From contig BDSI01000028.1 in assembly GCA_003117195.1 (NCBI GenBank), forward strand, positions 405,001 to 469,000: a stretch of DNA of 64,000 nucleotides, written 5' to 3'. Shown here piece after piece: positions 44,801-55,722 of this stretch. The position numbers and the translations under genes were made by a program. This DNA is from Eudorina sp. 2006-703-Eu-15 (lineage: Eukaryota; Chlorophyta; Chlorophyceae; Chlamydomonadales; Volvocaceae). The notes under the pieces are model-generated. The model did no database searches. It was not told where the DNA came from and worked only from the letters and a program-made list of their open reading frames with translations. How positions within the stretch are numbered: the stretch's first letter is position 1; every line of letters starts with the position of its first letter.

Positions 44801-47800
44801 CACAACGCCACTGCGGCCGTCATCTCGGGGATGCGAGGTGTGGGCAAGGAGCTGGTGCGGCAGATGCGGGAGAGCCGCCTGGACCCCGACGGGCCGTACA
44901 CGGAACCGCTGCTGGGTGAGCCGGCGACCGGAATGATGGGCGCCGCGCGGTTGCTGGGGCTGCGGGGCACACCTGACACCTCCTGCAGGGCAGGGGCGGG
45001 CGCGGCAGGGCAGGGCGGGGTAGCGGCGGCGCATGTTGGCTCGTTGGCGCATATACGGCCTGGTCGCGGGAGACGAGGTCAGGAGACGGATTGCGGGAAT
45101 GGAGGCCGAGGGGTGGAGGCCGACAGGTCACGGACTAGGTCGGTCCTTCCATCCAGGGCTGACCGCACTGTCGGGTCAGGGGTCCGAGGGGCGGCTGTCG
45201 GGGCCCCTGAGGCAGGCCAGCGGCCACGGTGGCCGCTGGGTACCCTGGATCAGTATCGGAGTACCGGTGAGCGGAGATGCGGTGTCTGTTGGCCGCCGCG
45301 TGTCCCTGTGACGGTTCACCTTCCGCACGGTGGGACACGGACGATGAGGCCCTGGGCCGTTTCCAACGGTGAGGTTGCACCCGGGGGGTCGGGGTCTCAC
45401 CCGCTGCCTGCCTGGGCAGGCACCGACTCTGCCTTGCTGGCGGCGCCTGGCAGTTTGTGCTCTATGTACCGGTAGACTGTCATAGCAAACCTGCAGTGCG
45501 GGACGGGTCTCTCCAGTGCGCGCGCTGTGCCGACCGGCCCGCTGGGCGCCCCTCTGCGTCCTTCCTTGCCGCCTTCTCCCGCGGATCGGGGCCGACAGCT
45601 GCTGTCCGCAACCTCGCCGGCAGCGAGCGCGGCCGCCAGGAGCTGGCCTCCGACCCCGCCACAGTGCCCAGTCTGGTGAGGGCGCTGACGGCGGGAGGAG
45701 GAGGCGGCGGAGGAGGAGGAGGAGCGGGTGCAGCCCCAGAGGCCGGCGGGCATGTGTCCCCCAGTCCGGACGCCCCTTCACGGCTGCAGGTTGTACAGGT
45801 GAGCGTGACTGCTGCCCGCAGGGTCTTCATACCCGGCGCGCCTGCACCCTCCCTGCACCCCCCGCTCTCTTGGCGGCCACCGGGATCTACCCCGGGGGCT
45901 TGCATCCCGCGGGCTCGCTTCAGGCCGGCCTCACTGGGAGGTGCCCAGCTGTGCCGCTGGGGCCTCCTTCCGGGAGGACTGTGAAAAGCGACGTCCACAG
46001 AAACGAAGTCGCGGCTCGGCGTTGTGCTCCTAGCGGCCCTGCACGCCACCTGCCGATCCCTGCGCACGCGCCGCACCGGGCGTCGCGTCTCTGCCCTGCC
46101 CTGCCCCTGGTGCCATGACCACGTCCACCCGTGTGCGTGCACCCGCCGAAAATCTCCTGGCACCTCGCACGTGACGTGACCTGAGGTGACGTGATGCGCC
46201 GTGCTCCGCAGCTGGCCGCGGCCGCGGCGCTGGCCAATCTGTCGGGCGACCGGTGCGGCCTTGAGGCCATGGTGGCGGACCAGGAGCTGCTGCTGCAGCC
46301 GCTATGGGCGCTGGCGCGCAGCATGGTGGTGCAGTCGGGCGCGGGGGGCCCAGGGCCGGGCGGCGGCGACTGGCTGCTCAGCCGGCGGGTCAACAGCAGG
46401 ATGCGGCTGTTCGTGTGCGTGCTGCTGGCCAACGCGATGAGTCACCCAGTGCTGGCCAAGGTGGGGAGGTGGGGAGGTGGGGAGGTGGGGAGGAGCTGGA
46501 TAGGGGAACCAGAGGGTTTGGATGGTAAGGTGAGGAGCGATGAGGAAGAGGAGAACATTGACGTACATCAAGTCAACACCCAAACTGCTCAAACACCGCG
46601 CCAATGTTGTTTTTCCTGTAAAACACGCACTGACTGATGCACTCTTGCTGCTCGAGTCAAGATGATGGTCTTGAGGAGGGTCGGTGTGGGCGATTAAGCG
46701 CTGGCTGTGTAACGAGGCCGCGGGGCTGGGCTTGCGCAACCAGGGTAGGAAAGGACCGCTGCGGGCGCACCCGGGTGCTGTCGGGGCCCTGCCGGTGGTG
46801 GATCCGCATGCTGTGCTCACATCCGTCGTCCGCTTCCCTTTACCGCGCGCCCTGCTCGTGTCGCTGTTCCTTTCATACCGCGATTTCGTTTCCGCACTTC
46901 GTTCCGTGGCCACCTGCTCACACGTGCGATTCTTTACCACTCCTCCCCGTGTTCATTCCCGGTGCCCGTGTTGGTGCCGGTGCTGGCCCCGCAGACCAGC
47001 CTCACGCTCCACGACGCCATGGCCACGCTGGTGGCGCTGGTGCTGGCCCTCCCCGGCCCCAGCCGCCACGCCGCGCAGCAGGACCCGCTGGCACCCCTGC
47101 GGCCGCGGCGCCAGCGCATGGCCGCGGTGGCGGTCCTGGAGGCGCTCAAGCAGCTGCTAGTGTCGGTGGGGCCGCGCGCCCTGCACAGCTTGCAGGTGAG
47201 CAGGCCCTCGCGGCCGCAAGCCGTCGCCTCCGCCTCTCCACAGCGGCCCACATCCCCATGGGTTGCGGGCGGCCTGTCCTGGCCAGCCCAGGAGTGGCCC
47301 GCGGGGCACACGTTCGGGGATCAGGAGCAGCCCCACAAAGCGCGTGTGTGGGTGCCTTATGGTACTCCCTGTCATGTCAAGAGCCACCGTACTCCCCGTC
47401 CCTGAGTCACGCACTGGTCCTCCGTGCAGGCCGTATACTGTACCGTCTGCCTAGGCGCGTTGACTGATACATCATCATACATGTGCCTGTCAACACACCT
47501 TGCCCGCTTGGGCGCATCACTTCGGTGCAGGGCCGCCCGGCCAAGACGTCGGCCGCCGTGGCCGCGGCGTCCGGCGGCGGGCCCTTCAGCCCTCTGGCGC
47601 CGCCCGCGCCGGCCCCCGGCGCCCCCGGATCCCCTGCCCGCCTGGCGCGTCTGGTGGACCACGTGATGGACCTGCTGGCCTGGGGGGACTTCACCAGCGC
47701 GGAGGAGGTCGCAGGTGACGTAGATGACTCGGATTTGGCGGACGGGGGTCGTTGGGGGTTACGGTACCTTGCGTCGTCCCGCATGGATGCGGCGCGGGCG

Positions 47801-50800
47801 GGCTGTAGTCCCCAGGCCGCTGAGGTGCCGGGCGAGCCGCCATACACACCAGGCACCAGGATCTCTTATCTAGAGGCTCTCGACGCACCAGGCACACGTG
47901 CCCGGCACAGGTCTGTGGGGCGGCACATCGCTGTGAGGTCACCCGCGAGGTCCACTGCAGGTCACCAGCCCTGACGCGGTCCGGGTCATCTCAGGTCGCG
48001 CCTCCCTGCCCTACCGCTGCCCTACCGGTACCTCGGCACTGCTCCCAGGGGACCCGGGCAACGCGGGCATGGGCGCCGACGTGGCGGGGGCTGCGGCGGG
48101 TGTGGTGGGCCAGCTGGCGGTGCTGGGCGTCGTGGGTGAGTGCGGGGGGGCCCCCAGTGGGGAGGTCAAGGGAAGTCGCCGCGGGAGTACCTGCGTCCCA
48201 CAGCAAAGCGGCCATGCCATGAACTGCCTGCGCGCAACGCTCCTGGTGGCTTGGATGACAAACATCCCCGCGGCACCCGGTTTCAACGGCCGCGTCGCCA
48301 GGTACTGGCGGGGCGCTCTGCGCTGCCCTGTTTTTCACCCTGGAGCAGATGACGAATAGGGCGTCTGAGTCCCGAGGCATCCATCGTTCAGCCACCCGGT
48401 GTTGCCGCCCGCCCCCTACCTATTCGAGTGGACGTGCCCTAACCTTCCCTTGCACGTACCCCAACTCTCCTACTGCGCATTGCAGGCCGCTTTCCCGAGT
48501 ACGCCGCCAGCAGTTGCAAGAGCCTGATCAAGCTGCTGGTGCTGCCCACGCTGCAGCCGCTGCCGTACGGACAGGGCGGCGGGTCGGTTCCCGGTGCGGG
48601 GACCCCCCCAGGAGTGCTGGACGTGTCCGCGGGCCACGCGGCGGCCACTGTGTGGGCGCTGGTATCCAACCCGCTGTGTAGGGCGTGGGCGCAGCAGGTG
48701 ACAGTGGGCGCGACGGGGGGCACTGCGGGGCTGACCGAGGCCACGAAACAGGACAAAGCGACAAACCTAATTGCCGCTTTGCTGAAAAACGGATGTTTAC
48801 ATGTGTTGTTTTCATGGGTGCGTCGGGGGCCGGATACTGTACCCGCAAGCCTCGTGCGTAGGATGTGTAGGGATCTGGGGAACCTCCCGCCGGGCGCTGA
48901 TAGCCGGGTGGCGGGCTCCAGGCGCGTCTGGAGGCTTCGGGCCATCCTTGACAGGGCCATGCGTGCAAGCAACGCTGTGTCAGAACGCTTCACAGGTCGG
49001 CGCGCGTGCCGCTATCGTCACAGTGCCGTATGATGCGGTGCGCGGGTCGTGAACGGATCTACCGCTACTCCTGAACACTGCGCCCTCAATGCGTGGCCTT
49101 CCCTGGATTGCACCCGGAGCCATTACTATTGGACCGAGTCCGGCCTCTCGAGTCTTGACGCGGTCTACTCGCTGAGATGCGCCTTGTCTTTGCCGCGCTA
49201 GCTGTGTAACGCGCCCGAGCCCCTTCACCCTTCCCGCTCCTTTCCTTCCCCCACGGTGGGGCTTCGCACCCCCCGGCCCATCCAGATCCGGGCCGACACC
49301 GCCGCCCACCGCGTTCTACTGCTGCTGGTGCGGCGGGGCACCCGGGGCGGCACACGGGCCCGCTACGCGCCCGCGCGCGTGTTCGCGGCCGCGACTCTGG
49401 GCCAGCTGGCGGTGCAGGTGAGTGGGGACTGGGGAGGGACGCGCGCTGCCCTTCGGCGCCCTGCCTTGGCAAGTGCGCATGCGGGGAACAGCGCTGTTGC
49501 GTAGAGGTCAGGTGCGGACTTTGCACAGTCCCCTTCATGTCATCGTACATGTCAACGGCTTGGTAAGGCGTCCGTTTTGTCTTTTGTGTAATCACCGGGT
49601 CAAGCTTCACCTTCCCATCGCGTACCTTCCCACCTTGTCTTGTCAAGGCCTGTCCCTCAGCGCGGTAGCCGGTAGTCCTGCCGTCGACCCCTGCCGCGCT
49701 CCCCGCAACCCCTCAGGGCGGCATCCCCGCCGCCCAGATGCAGGAGCTGCTGTCCGCCGACAACGGCCTACCCGCCGCCCTGCTGGACCTGGCCTCTCTG
49801 GCCCTGCCCACCAGCGGCGCCAGCCCAGCGGGCGCGGGGACGTCGCACCAGGGGCAGGGACCCGGGCAGGGCGTCGCGGCCCTGGCTCCAGGGGCACGCG
49901 GTCGTGGTGGGCCCGGCCTGGCGGGCCCGGGTGGCGGCATGGAGCGGCATCCGGGTACAGGGCCAGCGGCGCAGGCGGGCGGCATCGGCGGAGGAGGATG
50001 GGCCGGAGGCGGTGGGGGTGGGGGTGGCGGCGTCGGCATGATGGGGCGGCAGCGGACCAAGGACGTGGATCCGCAGGAGCAGGTATGTGGTGTTTGCATG
50101 CATGAAGTGTGGGGCCTTGTCCGATAGCTAGGAGACAGGGGGTTTGCGGTCGATGAGGCCCCGCGAGGATGGAGGGGAAGGGGATCGTCCAGGGACGGAC
50201 TTGGTGCTCCGCATGAATGTCGGTGTCGAAGGGACTCCCCCAGCCTCCTCCTGTACACCCAGCCTTCGAGTCCTCTTCACTCCCGGTTGAGGGGAAGCGC
50301 GGCTGTGCGCTTTGCTGTCTTGATAAAGACAGCGACACCGCAGAAACAAGAGCGACCCCCGCCCCGCGTCTGTTCCGCTCCGCAGGCCCGCGCCGCAACG
50401 CTGGCCATGGTTGGCGCCGGGGGGGACTTGCGGCTCACGCTCGGGCTGCAGGTGCGGTTCGCTGTGCTGCCCGTTTGTTCGTTTGCGCCCTGCCCTGCAC
50501 GGAGAGTCTGAGACCTCTTTAAACGGTCGTGAGTACGCGAATCAGACCGGTGGCCGGGCACGCGTCTGTGCGGCGAGGTGCGCCCCGCATATACGGTTGA
50601 GCCGCCTCCGAGACCTGACCTGGCCTGACCCCACAATGCCTGGCCCCATCTGACATGCCATGCCATGCCATGCCATGCCATGCCATGTCATTGACCACAG
50701 CAGCAGCAGTTCAGCACGGTGCGTTTTCCACAGCGGGGCTCGGTGTGTCCGCGTCCGCAAGACGAAGCACCGTGTCCCCCAGGATTTCGCCTGGCGTGGC

Positions 50801-53800
50801 CGTCCCTGAGGTCTTGACCTCTCGTCACTCGCGCGTCCACAACCCCCCCTCCTCCTCCCCAGGCGGTGGGCGCCCTGGCGCATCTGGCGGGGGAGCTCGA
50901 GGGGACGCAAGCGTTGCTGGAGCTTCACGGCCTCATTGACACCGCGGTAAGGAAGCCCAAAGGTCCGGGGTCAAGCATTCGATGTTGAGCCTTGGTCCGG
51001 CACTGGTGCCTTGTTCTTCTGTGCGGGGGAACAGGAAATTGGTGAACGTTTTGAAGCTGCGCGGCTGCCAGAGCAACAAGGGAGGGGGAGGGTTTGCATT
51101 CGGCGCCGATCCGCTGTCCCATCGCCACGGGTGGGGACCCAGCTGGGAGCCACGACCTAGGCTTTTTCCCGAGGCGCTGTTTCCCCGCGCATCGTCCAAC
51201 AGCAGGCCGTTTGTGGTGTAATGTGCTTTGCTGTCGGGCCAGTTGATGCAGTTGGTTACGGTTGATGCTGTCCGTTGCGGTACCCACGTCTCAGGTGCCT
51301 GCTGGCCGCTGTGTCTCCCCCTCCCTTGGTGGTTCGCCCGCAGGCCCGGCTGCTGTCCAGCTCCCAGGGCGACGTGTGCGGTGTGGCGGCCATGCTGCTG
51401 AGCACCCTCAGCTCCTTCGGTGGCTGGCAGGCCTGCGCCGCCATGACGCGGAGCTCGGGGCTGGTGGAGGCGCTGGTGGCGGCGCTGCGGTCGCGCGAGA
51501 TGCAGGTGGGCACGGGCCCCCGCTCACGATCCCCGTGGTGACGCCACAGGCGTCGACTCCCGGGGCGTGTTAAATCCTGTTTGTCTTGGGAACAACATGG
51601 TTGTGCGGCGGGGCTTGGTTGAGCGCCACAGTGGGCTCCAGGGTCCAGGACCCCGAGGGGCAACGTGCGTGCTCGGCCTCCAGCTCCCGTTGGGCCCAAT
51701 GGTCCCCCCTCTCGACTGCGCAGTCGTCATCAGGCGCGCTGTATCGTGCGGCCGTCGCCCCGAGCCGCCCGCTGCTAGCCGCCCCTGTACAGTCGCCCGC
51801 GACGGCCAGGCCGCGGCCCCCAGCTCCAGCCTTGCTTAGCTCTCCATCTTTGTCACATGCTTGCTCGGCACCCTGCGCTGCACCCTCCGCTGCACCCTCC
51901 GCTGCACCCTCCGCTGCGCCCTGCGCTGCACCCTGCGCTGCACCCTGCGCTGCACCCTCCGCTGCGCCATGCCCAGGTGCGGGCCTACTGCGCTGTGGCC
52001 CTGGGCAACATCGCCAACGGGCCCCCGCCGCCGCCCTCCCCGGACCTGCCGCCCGACACCGCCGGCGCCGCCACCGCCGCCGCCGCCGTCGACCGCATGC
52101 TGTCGGCGGGCACGCTGGACTGCCTCACCGCCATGCTGGACGAGTGCGGCCGCCTCCTGGCCCTGCAGCAGCGCCGCCTGAGACACCCGCCGCCGCCGCC
52201 GCCGCCGCCAGCTTCGCCGCACACGCCGGCTTTCCAGCAGGACCCCGCTGCCTCACCCGCCCGGCTGCATCCCGGGAGGGACGGCTCCCCTGGACTGATC
52301 TCCGCTACGGATAGCCCCCGCGCGGTTGCTGCAAACACGGGCTCCCTGGCGGCGCCGGGCACGCTGGGCCCCGCCCTGGCGGCGGCCGCCGCGGCGGCGG
52401 CGGCCGCTGGCGGCGCGCCGCCGATCCCTTCGTTGATCAGCAGCCTGGTGGTGCCGCTGGCGACACCGCAGGTGGCGCCGCTGTGTGGCGGCTCATTGAC
52501 GGCCAGCCCGACGTTGCGGCAGAGCACCTCTAGGCACCAGCTCTTGCAACAACAACAACAACAACAACATCAGGGGCAGCAGGGGCAGCAGCAGGGGTTG
52601 GTGGGGGAGCATGGTGCGGCGGCTGCCGGACAGGGGCGGGGCGCGTCACGCTTCGCCGCCGAGGCGGCCGGCAAGACCGCCACGGGCGAGCCCAACCGGA
52701 CCGACGGTGGCGGCGCCGCCGGGCGGGGAAACGCGGCCGCGGAGGCCGCGGCGGCGGCGCGACGCGACAGCTGGGCGGCGCTGGCGCCGTCGCTGTCGGC
52801 GGCGGCCGCCGGCGCCGGTGCGATCCAGAACCTGAGTGCGGGTCACGTCGCCGCTTGCACGGCGCTGCTGCAGGCGGCGGCGCCGCTGCCGGGCGCGATG
52901 GCGGCGGGGGTGTCCAGCGGCCGCAGCCAGCGCGACGTCACCGACGGGGTCGTGATCCAGAGCTTCGGTGAGTGGCTCGGGATCAACACGGCCGACCCCA
53001 GCGAGTCGGCCGCGTACTCGTTGGCGCCCTCGGGCCCCGGGCCCGAGGGCATCTCCGGGCCCGGCAGGGAGGGTGCCGCCGCCGGCGGCGGCGGCGGCGG
53101 CGGCGACGGTTCTCTTTCCTCCACCATGGATTTGCAGCGGACCTTTCTGCCGACCGCGCTGCACCTGCTGTGGCGGTGCTACCAGCTGCTGGACGGGTCG
53201 AGCCGCATGGAGCTGCCGGACTCGTTGCCGGACGCCGACAGCTGCGAGGCGGGCGCTGACGGCGGCGGCGGCGGCGGCGGTGGCGGTGCCGCGCGGCCGC
53301 AGAGCCGCAGCGGCAGCGCCACGCCGCTGCTGCTGCTCCTGCGGCTCGCCGTGTTGCTGCTGGGCACGCTCGCCAACCTGTCGACCCTCCCCGAGGGCCG
53401 CGAGGAGCTGCTGAGGCTGCTGGCGGCCGAGGCGGACACAGCGGCGGCGGCGCCGCCTCCTGCGGGCGACGGCAGCCCGCGTCGCCGCGACGCGCCCGCG
53501 GCTGCTGCAGAGGACGCCGCGTCGGCCGAAGCCGACAGTCCGAAGCGTGAGGCGGCTGGCGGCGCCGCAGCCGCCGACAATAAGGACGACGGCGCCGCCG
53601 GGGGCTTAGCGGCATGTCTGGTGGGGCTGCTGACGCTGCCGGCGCCCTCCAGCGAGGAGATGCTGCTCAACGGCGGCCGCGGGGGAGCCAACGGCGCCGG
53701 TCCGCCGGGCGGTCTGCTGCCCCACCGCAGCGCCCGGAGGGCACCGCAGCCGCCCGCGGGCAACGCCGGGGCGGCTGGCGATGGCGCCGGCGGGGGAGGG

Positions 53801-54727
53801 GCTGGCGGCGGTGCCGCGGCGGCGGCGGGCGTCCCGGCCGTCGCCGAGGTCTCGGAGGCGGAGGCCCATGAGGAGGTCCGCGCGTCGGCGCTGGGGCTGT
53901 GTTGCAACCTGCTTGCTGAGGAGCGGCTGGAGGGCCTCAGCAGCCTGAGCGGGGGAGTAGGGGGGACCCGCGAGGCGTCCTTCTGGGATGACGCGCACGC
54001 GCTAGAGAGGGAGCTGTCGGAGGCGCCGCGCAGCCGCGGACGGGCGGACGGCTCCGCCGCGGGGTCGCCTCGGGATGTCAGCGCCGGCGGCGGCGGCGGC
54101 GGCGAGGGGGCGGCCGGGGCTGCAGCAGCTGCAGCCGGACGGGAGGTGAGCATGTGCGGCGGTCTGGTCGGTGTTGCGGCGGCTGACGGGCTGTTGGCCA
54201 ACAGCCCGGCGGTGGCGGGGCCCGAGGAGATGAAGTACGGCTCTGTGGTGTTTCGGAGCGACAGCGCGCTGGAGCGGATGGAGGACCTGGAGGGTAGCGT
54301 GGGACTCGCGTGGCCCGCGACGGCGGCAGCGGCAGCAGCGGCGGCAGCGACAGCGGCAGAGGTAAGAGCAGCTGTAGAGGCAGGGGCGCCGGCCGTTGGT
54401 GCCGAGGACGGCGCCCAATTGGCGGCGGCGGCGGCGGGGCTTGGCGGTGGCGACGACGCGGGCGGCGCTCAAGAGGGTGCTGGGGCCGCGGACGCGGAGG
54501 TGGCGGTTGCCAGCTCATCGGCGGCTGCATTGCCGAAGCGACCCACGGGCCGGGCGGTGTTGTTGGAGGCGCTGCGCCGCAGCGCCGCGGTGCAGGCGCT
54601 GCTGGATGAGATGGCGGAGGGTGGCCGGGGCCGGGAGCAGCGGCTGCTGAGGCACATGGCGGCGTGGCTGGGGCACCTGTGCGCGACGGGGATGTCGCCG
54701 CGGGATAGGGAGGGCCACAGCCCCTAG
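31529..54727 (+). CDS. Giant armadillo/HEAT-type repeat protein (about 3,870 residues, 31 exons)
   Basis: One plus-strand gene over 23 kb. I linked 31 exons by GTG-type donors and CAG acceptors; phases agree throughout, with only the exon 15/16 junction chosen between alternatives. The start is ATG 31529 (MNDQATLLKWAQQLSASPYG) and the stop is at 54725-54727. Exon after exon encodes paired hydrophobic helices of armadillo type, e.g. AVAVLLEASRC, AALRMAASGALVNFSQEL, QWYAAGLVGNLAGHNATAAV, LAAAAALANLSGDRCGLEAM and VRAYCAVALGNIANG, separated by long Ala/Gly/Ser/Pro/Gln linkers. Such repeats form superhelical protein-binding scaffolds; no catalytic motif, signal peptide or membrane helix is seen. 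I cannot name an orthologue. Large ciliary or centriolar ARM proteins such as rotatin are one idea only. A division into two or more genes is possible but nothing in the phases requires it. Confidence 0.78.
39122..45798 (+). CDS. Armadillo gene, exons 10-20
   Basis: Exons: 39122-39395, 39929-40162, 40357-40610, 40973-41109, 41438-41789, 42072-42456, 42807-42972, 43430-43643, 44031-44456, 44744-44915 and 45599-45798. Repeat helices include IRRNALRALQRLLAFW, LRTCATAVVGSILALSEELA, LSLALAALWALVASPGGAAA and AVRNLAGSERGRQELASDPA. Exon 15 could instead end at 42392; the 42456 donor with the 42807 acceptor keeps frame into exon 17, the 42392 donor does not with either visible acceptor. Intron 14 (41790-42071, 282 nt) is stop-free in frame. 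A GGT run at 40929-40961 lies just before the exon 13 acceptor. Confidence 0.72.
40929..40961 (+). repeat. (GGT)n run in intron 12 of the armadillo gene
   Basis: About ten GGT units, one interrupted, ending 11 bases before the exon 13 acceptor, in place of the usual pyrimidine tract. Confidence 0.9.
46212..54727 (+). CDS. Armadillo gene, exons 21-31
   Basis: Exons: 46212-46460, 46995-47195, 47531-47714, 48049-48135, 48486-48697, 49286-49417, 49717-50082, 50386-50451, 50863-50946, 51344-51505 and 51977-54727. Exons 28 (66 nt) and 29 (84 nt) are very short yet hold helices such as AVGALAHLAGELEGTQALLE. Exon 31 is 916 codons: one repeat at its start, then long Pro, Gln (CAA at about 52545-52569), Gly and Ala tracts, then further repeats (LRLAVLLLGTLANLSTLPEG, EEVRASALGLCCNLLAEERL) near the end, closing GHLCATGMSPRDREGHSP. 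Confidence 0.75.
46459..46493 (+). repeat. G-quadruplex-like (GGTGGGGA)n at the start of intron 21
   Basis: Four runs of GGGG separated by AGGT begin at the exon 21 donor; the RNA could fold as a quadruplex over the 5' splice site. Confidence 0.75.
50653..50687 (+). repeat. (CATGC)n pentanucleotide repeat in intron 28
   Basis: Seven tandem CATGC/CATGT units. Confidence 0.9.
51870..51973 (+). repeat. 12-bp tandem repeat before the exon 31 acceptor
   Basis: About eight units of GCTGCACCCTCC with CCCTGC variants run up to the acceptor at 51976. They are C/T-rich, so they may act as the pyrimidine tract. They are also open in the frame of exon 31, encoding HPPLHPPL-type repeats if retained. Confidence 0.85.
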
Positions 54728-55722
54728 TGCCCGACAGCACCTTAACCCCACAGAATGACGCCGCTGTATGTGTCAACGAACTGTACGGGTCACTGGCCCA
54801 ACAAACATGATGCGCATTGAAGACACCACTGGCTGCGGGAGGGTAATGAGCTGTATCTTCCGTTGCGCGGTGTTGCATGCGACACCCTTGGCACGGCGCC
54901 GGTATTTGTTTGGTGACAAAGGACAGGGGAGGATGTTTGCTTGTTTGGTGACTCAGGGAGGTGACCAGTGAGTGCAGGGCGTGTCGAGGGGTCGTGTCGA
55001 GGGGTCATGTCGTGTCAGTTCATGTGCACCCCGAAGCAGGAGCGTGTCGGGGGGGGGCACCATGGATCCCTCGTGGGAGGGTGGGTGGGTGATCACGAGC
55101 TGTCATGTGTTGTGTTTTTCGGAGCCAACGTTGGCTTTTGCGTGCGGTAGCGCAGGGCGGTTGCGCACGGAGAAGCATGCAGCAGCCGCATATGCTGCGG
55201 GTGCTTGTGTACGGCACGGTACTTTACTGGGCGGGGGCCGCGGCAAGCCTGCCGGGATACGTACAGATGGCACAGGGGTGAATACTCCTAGCATTTACCT
55301 TCCTCAGCCATACCAGCAGCCCTACGCGCGGCTTGTGATTTGGTGGATGTGGCACACCCGAATCTTAGAGTGGGGTGCCGCAGACCGGTGTGCTCCGAGA
55401 CCACCATGTCCCGTCATCGTCCACGCGCCAACGGCACCGCCAAATCTGCACAGGAGCCAGGTGCTCCTGGGGCATTGAGTCCCGTCTCCTCTTGACAAGT
55501 CAGCGTCTTCGCATCACCATTTCACCATGTCCTGCTTTCCGCGCCGCGCCCAGACGCTGCTGGGTCTGACAGCAGTCCTGTATAGAGGCTAGGCGCTGGG
55601 AGATGCTTTCCAGCGCTTCCTAGTACAACTCCGAACACGGACATCAACAATGCAAAAAACATGAGTCTGAAGCGGCGTTTGGCAACTGCGGAAGCAGCTG
55701 ATCGAGGCCCGGGCAGGTGTGT
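54728..55722. other. Intergenic region between convergent genes
   Basis: 3' sides of the armadillo gene and of GT77 gene A. No gene, and no TGTAA signal that I can assign with confidence. Confidence 0.5.

Noticed and set aside
53179..54201. 340-codon minus-strand open frame
   Set aside because: Antisense to armadillo exon 31; Ser/Ala/Pro-rich with no structure.
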